A stretch of DNA of 9,415 nt, taken from NCBI GenBank assembly GCA_034430275.1, contig DAOUEW010000029.1, positions 1 through 9,415 on the forward strand. The letters run 5' to 3'. Positions 6,081-9,415 of the stretch are shown piece by piece. Numbering within the stretch: position 1 is the stretch's first letter; every line of letters begins with the position of its first letter. The notes under the pieces were generated by a model, which made no database searches, was not told the origin of the DNA, and saw nothing but the letters and a program-made list of their open reading frames with translations. This DNA comes from JAUVXJ01 sp034430275. Its GTDB lineage: Bacteria; Chloroflexota; Anaerolineae; UBA7937; B3-Chlor. The position numbers and the translations under genes are program-made.

Positions 6081-7757
6081 TCAGGGGTACGTGGGCAAGT
6101 AGCTTTTCTGTGCGCCTCCCGACGCCCGGCCCAGGCTCACCTCATCCAGGCAAGGGACGAAGTCCTGCGCGCCTTCCTGCTCGTAGGTGAAAGAGATCCA
6201 CGCCGAACCGGTGTACGCCGACACGTCGACCCAGGCGTGGGTCCATTCGTCGCTGGGGTCCAGAATGAACAGGGTAGAGTAGGTCCAGGGCTCGCCGCGG
6301 TAGATGCCTACCTCGAAGGAGTCGTCGGCTCCTGCTCCCTGGGCAGACGTCCGATACCAGAAGGAGAGGGTCGGCAAAAACGTGGAGGGCGCCACGGACA
6401 GCGTCTGGGTCACGGCGCAGGTGCCGCTGGAGGTCGAGTCTTGGCCCAGAGCCAATGAGTGCCCTCCGCTCCTGACCCCGGCATCCACCACCGCTGGGTC
6501 GACCATGCCGCCCGGCACGGTCTCCCAGTTGGATAGCCCATCCTCGAAGTCGCCGTTCTGGACCACGTCGTCCAGTGGTCGAAGGGTGAAATCCAGAGTG
6601 ACTTTCTGGTCATCCACTTCGACGTCGCGTACCTCGGGAGGGGCGTTGTATCCAAGGCCGCTGGCCGACACGTCGTACGTCCCAGGCGAAGAGGGCTCCA
6701 GGCTGTAGTAGCCCCCGTCTCTGGTGTCGCTGGAGATTCCCGCGCCGACGAGGTCCACTGCGCCGCTCAACAGGCGAGTATCCCTGTTGTCCCTGACGTA
6801 GCCCTCCACGCTTCCCACAGATGTGACTCTCGTAGTGGTGTCTCCGTCGCTCCAGGCGCCGACGAGACGGATCTCGTACCAGGCGGTGTACCTCTCGTAG
6901 GCCCGAGCACGGAAGGTGTAGGTCCTTCCCAACACACCGGTGAAATGGGCCGAGGTATCCCGGGTCTTGTCCTGCCACAGGATCCACGTATCGTTCACGT
7001 CGTCTTTGTACTCCACGTCGTACTTGACGATGTACCCGCCCGGAGCGGGCTGCCCGTCGTCCCAGGTGACGGTGAAGGTGGGGGAGTAGCTGATTGCCGG
7101 GGATGAGGCGCTGACGGTGGGAGCCCGAGCCAGCATCACCGCATCGATGAACACCTGGTTGTCCAGCGACGAGTGGCTGACTGGTTGGAGGCAGTTGACC
7201 CGGACGAAGAGGGTGATGGTGGACGACTGGGCCACGGCGGCCACGCGCACGTCAACCCATGGCCCCTCGTCGTGGTCGTCGATGGGACTCCAGATGATGT
7301 GGGCGGAGTTGGGGTTGGTGCCGCCGTAGGGGTCGATGCCCACCAGCTTCTGCATAGTACCGTCGTTGGTGGGAGGGGCCGAGCTCTCGAAGAAGGTGAG
7401 CATGGCCGCCTTCGCTGCATAGGGCAGTCCAGGGGTGACGCCGGAGATCTGCTGGTAGATGCCGGCGCGGAAGGCGGTCTTGGAGATCATCAACTGGGAG
7501 GTCTCGCCCTCGGTGTGTTCGGCGCCGGGCCAGAAGTACTCGATGGTGTTGGCGAAGGTGACGTTCCCGTTGAGCACGAAGCGTTTCCAGCCCAGGCCCA
7601 CGCCGCTGGTCTTGAAGCCGTCCTCGAAGCCCCAGTTCTCGGTGAGGTTAACACCGTTGCCCGCCGCCGAGCGGGTGATCAAGAGGAGGAAGGCAGCAAC
7701 CAAGAGCATGGCCGCCAGGAAATCGAGAGCCCTGCGCAACAAGGGATCCTTCTTCAT
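6081..7757 (-). CDS. Exported multidomain protein: two CBM-like domains, FN3, carboxypeptidase-regulatory-like domain
   Basis: 558 residues with no enzymatic domain that I recognise. Residues 1-33 form a signal peptide or anchor: MKKDPLLRR, then a hydrophobic run ending near SAAG. Domain 1 (about 36-212) starts NWGFEDGF and ends FIDAVMLARAP. Residues 213-312 look like a fibronectin type III domain (FTVTWDD, YDVEYKD, YTFRARAYE). Residues 316-393 look like a carboxypeptidase-regulatory/CNA-B-type beta sandwich (VEGYVRD, DGGYYSLEPSSPGTYDVSASG). Domain 2 (about 399-545) starts NGDFEDGLSNW and ends CLDEVSLGRAS, so the two flanking domains share a frame typical of jelly-roll carbohydrate-binding-like modules. 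The tail is KSYLPTYP. A role in binding glycans or in surface structure is inferred. ATG at 7755-7757 was chosen because a signal peptide follows at once, GAGG lies six bases upstream (7764-7767), and the promoter at 7795-7823 lies downstream of any longer start. The 8-base unit TTGAGGCA occurs twice in tandem at the ribosome site. Confidence 0.85.
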   Translation of the reverse strand: MKKDPLLRRALDFLAAMLLVAAFLLLITRSAAGNGVNLTENWGFEDGFKTSGVGLGWKRFVLNGNVTFANTIEYFWPGAEHTEGETSQLMISKTAFRAGIYQQISGVTPGLPYAAKAAMLTFFESSAPPTNDGTMQKLVGIDPYGGTNPNSAHIIWSPIDDHDEGPWVDVRVAAVAQSSTITLFVRVNCLQPVSHSSLDNQVFIDAVMLARAPTVSASSPAISYSPTFTVTWDDGQPAPGGYIVKYDVEYKDDVNDTWILWQDKTRDTSAHFTGVLGRTYTFRARAYERYTAWYEIRLVGAWSDGDTTTRVTSVGSVEGYVRDNRDTRLLSGAVDLVGAGISSDTRDGGYYSLEPSSPGTYDVSASGLGYNAPPEVRDVEVDDQKVTLDFTLRPLDDVVQNGDFEDGLSNWETVPGGMVDPAVVDAGVRSGGHSLALGQDSTSSGTCAVTQTLSVAPSTFLPTLSFWYRTSAQGAGADDSFEVGIYRGEPWTYSTLFILDPSDEWTHAWVDVSAYTGSAWISFTYEQEGAQDFVPCLDEVSLGRASGGAQKSYLPTYP

Positions 7758-7794
7758 GTGGTGCCTCAATGCCTCAACGAGGAAGATCACTTCT

Positions 7795-7823
7795 ATTTTA
7801 GCGGCGGAGGAGGCTAGGGTCAA
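7795..7823 (-). promoter_or_regulatory. Sigma-70-type promoter of the FN3/CBM-like exported protein
   Basis: Read leftward: -35 TTGACC (plus-strand 7818-7823), 17-base spacer, -10 TAAAAT (7795-7800). Predicted start is near 7788, giving a leader of about 30 bases before the ATG at 7757. Its presence argues that this gene is transcribed separately from the lipoprotein gene upstream and rules out translation starts beyond about 7788. Confidence 0.75.
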
Positions 7824-7867
7824 TAGTACTTTCGGCCTCGCGGCAATTGCTGCTCGCACAGGCAGGC

Positions 7868-7978
7868 CCGCATGCTTCGATACGCCACTTCGTGGCTACT
7901 CAGCATGCTTGCGAGGGCCACGATGAGAGGGCTCGTAGTGAGGACTTCGGCCCTTCCCAGGCACTGAAGCACACACTA
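7868..7978. repeat. REP-like structured repeat, copy 1
   Basis: First of two direct copies lying between the two leftward exported-protein genes. It contains a nested hairpin at 7870-7908: outer arms GCATGCT / AGCATGC, inner arms GCCAC / GTGGC with loop TTC. A second, imperfect hairpin lies at 7941-7954 (AGGACTTCGGCCCT). The first 48 bp (7868-7915) are identical to copy 2; the rest is diverged. The 7758-8123 stretch holds no gene beyond this repeat pair and the promoter at 7795-7823. Confidence 0.85.
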
Positions 7979-7991
7979 GAGATAGCGGGGG

Positions 7992-8104
7992 CCGCATGCT
8001 TCGATACGCCACTTCGTGGCTACTCAGCATGCTTGCGAGAGGGCCATGATGAGAGGGCTGGTAGTAAGGGCTTCAGCCGTTGTCATGTGCTCAAGCGCAC
8101 ACTA
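7992..8104. repeat. REP-like structured repeat, copy 2
   Basis: Second direct copy, offset by 124 bp at the nested hairpin (7994-8032), then by 126 bp because of a 2-base insertion after 8039. The second hairpin is at 8067-8080 (AGGGCTTCAGCCGT). The copy ends at a shared CACACTA, 19 bp before the stop of the lipoprotein gene, so it lies in that gene's 3' region and could act as a transcript end stabiliser or terminator. No transposase or target duplication is visible. Confidence 0.85.
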
Positions 8105-8123
8105 CAAACGACGGAGACCCAGC

Positions 8124-9338
8124 CTAGTCCCGACTGAAGCGCCGGGTGAAGCGCGGGATACCCTTCACGGCCTCGATGGTCAAGGTCCGGTCCCCGGCGA
8201 AGCTGTCGTACCAGGCGCTGTCGTCCATCTTGGAGGCCAGCAGCCACGGACAGAAGGCGAAGAGGTAGTCCGGGAGATGCTCCCCGTTGGAGAGGGTCCC
8301 CGTGCGGAACCAGTTGAAGAGCTCCACGTGATAGTCTCGATGGAGCTGATCGTCGATCTTGCGGAAGCGGTTGTCGTCGGTGGCGCCGTACTTCCAGCCG
8401 CCCTCACCGGCGATCATGGGGGGCACAAAACCGATCTCCTCCCGGAAGACCTGGGCGAAGGTCAGGAAGCCCAGCACGGCGTTCAGGTCTTCCTGGTAGG
8501 AAGGCGGGTGGTTGAGCCCGTAGGGATGGGGCACGAAGAACATACGCCCGAAGATGGCTTCTCCGCCGTGCAGCCTGATCTCGTACAGTGCGTCCCTCAG
8601 CCACTGCGGGTCTATGAACTGGAGGCCCACGTAGCCGCCTGCGTTGTAGACGTCACGCGCCGCCTTGAGCAGGTCCTGCATATACTGCTCCTTGGGCACG
8701 GGCGGGTCCTCCCAGCCCGCTTCCAGGCTGGGCTCGTTGTAGATCTGGATGTAGGGGGGCATACCCAGGCTCTGAAGGACCTGGACGTCGCGGCCCCAAT
8801 CGTAGTACTTGTCGCCGGGGTAGAGCATCTTCCGCCAGACGACGGTGATGCCTGCGTCTCTGAACCTCGGGGCGGCCATCTCCAGTTGTAGCTCGTCGGC
8901 GTAGATGACCAAAGCCCACTTCATCCTCATGTCCACGAGGCGCGAGATGTGGTGGTCCAGGTGCTCCTCCGTGTGGTACTCCTCGGGGATGAAGTGGATA
9001 CACAGCCCGTTGTCACCGGCGGGCCGGGGCCAGTCCTGGAGGGACATGGCGGGCAGGTCCTCCAGCTCCATTTGCCAGATCTCGGTGGGCGTGGGGGAGG
9101 GAGGGACGGGAGTGGGCGTTCTCTGGCGTCGAGCCTTGCTCGTTTCGGTGGGCTCGGGTATGGCGATCGCGGTGGACGTGGCGGTATTGGTGGGCGTGGA
9201 GAGCGCGGCAGCCGAGGCCAGAGAGACCGGGGTGGGGCTGCCGGAGGGTTCCTCGGACACCACTGAGGGCAGGCTGCAAGCGAGCAAGACGAACAGCAGC
9301 AGCACGGCGACGAGCGCGAGAGATCGCGAGTTTGACAT
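8124..9338 (-). CDS. Lipoprotein with clan GH-A glycosidase-like domain
   Basis: 404 residues. A type II signal peptide (hydrophobic 7-19) ends in LLAC with Cys21 as expected lipidation site, so the protein should be anchored on the outer face of the cell membrane. Residues about 30-86 are a flexible Thr/Pro/Ser/Ala linker with TPTPVPPSPTPT. The rest (about 95-400) looks like a TIM-barrel glycoside hydrolase. YIQIYNEPS (196-204) has the NEP motif that carries the acid/base Glu in clan GH-A, here Glu202. MIAGEGGW (308-315) places Glu312 at the end of a late strand as expected for the nucleophile. About 110 residues separate the two, within the range for the clan. Family (GH5, GH39 or similar) and substrate cannot be told by eye. 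ATG at 9336-9338 was chosen because GAGG lies five bases upstream; a GTG two codons earlier overlaps that site. The other exported protein lies downstream on the same strand, but with a 366-bp gap and its own promoter. Confidence 0.85.
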   Translation of the reverse strand: MSNSRSLALVAVLLLFVLLACSLPSVVSEEPSGSPTPVSLASAAALSTPTNTATSTAIAIPEPTETSKARRQRTPTPVPPSPTPTEIWQMELEDLPAMSLQDWPRPAGDNGLCIHFIPEEYHTEEHLDHHISRLVDMRMKWALVIYADELQLEMAAPRFRDAGITVVWRKMLYPGDKYYDWGRDVQVLQSLGMPPYIQIYNEPSLEAGWEDPPVPKEQYMQDLLKAARDVYNAGGYVGLQFIDPQWLRDALYEIRLHGGEAIFGRMFFVPHPYGLNHPPSYQEDLNAVLGFLTFAQVFREEIGFVPPMIAGEGGWKYGATDDNRFRKIDDQLHRDYHVELFNWFRTGTLSNGEHLPDYLFAFCPWLLASKMDDSAWYDSFAGDRTLTIEAVKGIPRFTRRFSRD

Positions 9339-9384
9339 AATCACCTCAGGAACGTTTCACGCAGGCGACGAACAGAGTGGGGGC

Positions 9385-9413
9385 ATTGTATCACCGGCTC
9401 GCGGCGGGGGCAA
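9385..9413 (-). promoter_or_regulatory. Possible promoter of the GH-A-like lipoprotein gene
   Basis: Read leftward: -35 TTGCCC (plus-strand 9408-9413), 17-base spacer, -10 TACAAT (9385-9390). Leader about 40 bases. The -10 has one mismatch; the -35 matches TTGACA only at its first half plus one base. It is the only AT-rich stretch in an otherwise GC-rich upstream region, and the spacing is right. Confidence 0.55.
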
Positions 9414-9415
9414 GC

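Noticed and set aside
7758..7859. Longer N-terminus (34 more residues) for the exported FN3/CBM-like protein
   Set aside because: It would extend across the -10 and -35 boxes and would place the signal peptide internally.
7868..8104. CRISPR array
   Set aside because: Only two copies, each about 110 bp with internal hairpins, the non-repeat part also homologous, and no cas genes.
7847..8137. Plus-strand frame of 96 codons spanning the repeat pair
   Set aside because: Its sequence is the translation of the direct repeats themselves, with no ribosome site and no conserved features.
8016..8891. Plus-strand frame of 291 codons opposite the lipoprotein gene
   Set aside because: It is antisense to a protein with lipobox and NEP/GEGGW motifs and starts inside repeat copy 2.

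Overview
The window looks like chromosomal DNA of a GC-rich bacterium, probably a member of the Chloroflexota (Anaerolineae-like). The basis is general: high G/C at third codon positions, a secreted lipoprotein with a long Thr/Pro/Ser linker (TPTP, SPTPT runs) directly after the lipobox, a multidomain secreted protein ending in a YLP-type tail, and REP-like intergenic palindromes. No rRNA or phylogenetic marker is present, so the phylum is an inference.

Layout. Positions 1-3137 hold a leftward DNA-repair operon, uvrB followed by uvrA (uvrA runs off the left edge). Its promoter (TGGACA-N17-TATAAT) is followed by a perfect GAAC-N4-GTTC motif, the half-site pattern of a Gram-positive-type LexA (SOS) box, and then by a strong hairpin in the 5' leader. 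Back to back with it, -35 boxes 5 bp apart, is a rightward promoter (TTGACA-N17-TAAAAT). It drives a three-gene run: an isoaspartyl peptidase/L-asparaginase (iaaA), a low-specificity L-threonine aldolase (ltaE) and a CPBP-type membrane protein whose catalytic motifs look eroded. The last two genes are 2 bp apart.

The right part (6081-9413) is leftward again and faces the membrane-protein gene convergently. It holds two exported proteins, each with its own sigma-70-like promoter: an N-terminally anchored or secreted protein with two carbohydrate-binding-like domains flanking an FN3 and a carboxypeptidase-regulatory-like domain, and a lipoprotein with a clan GH-A glycosidase-like catalytic domain. 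The 366 bp between their coding regions carry a tandem pair of about 110-bp REP-like repeats.

Functionally the window combines nucleotide excision repair under likely SOS control, small amino-acid/peptide catabolic enzymes, and cell-surface proteins probably concerned with glycans. I see no mobile element, CRISPR array, tRNA or rRNA. Nothing amounts to a clearly new system. The most interesting points are the SOS-type uvrB control region, the paired structured repeats, and the degenerate CPBP protein.
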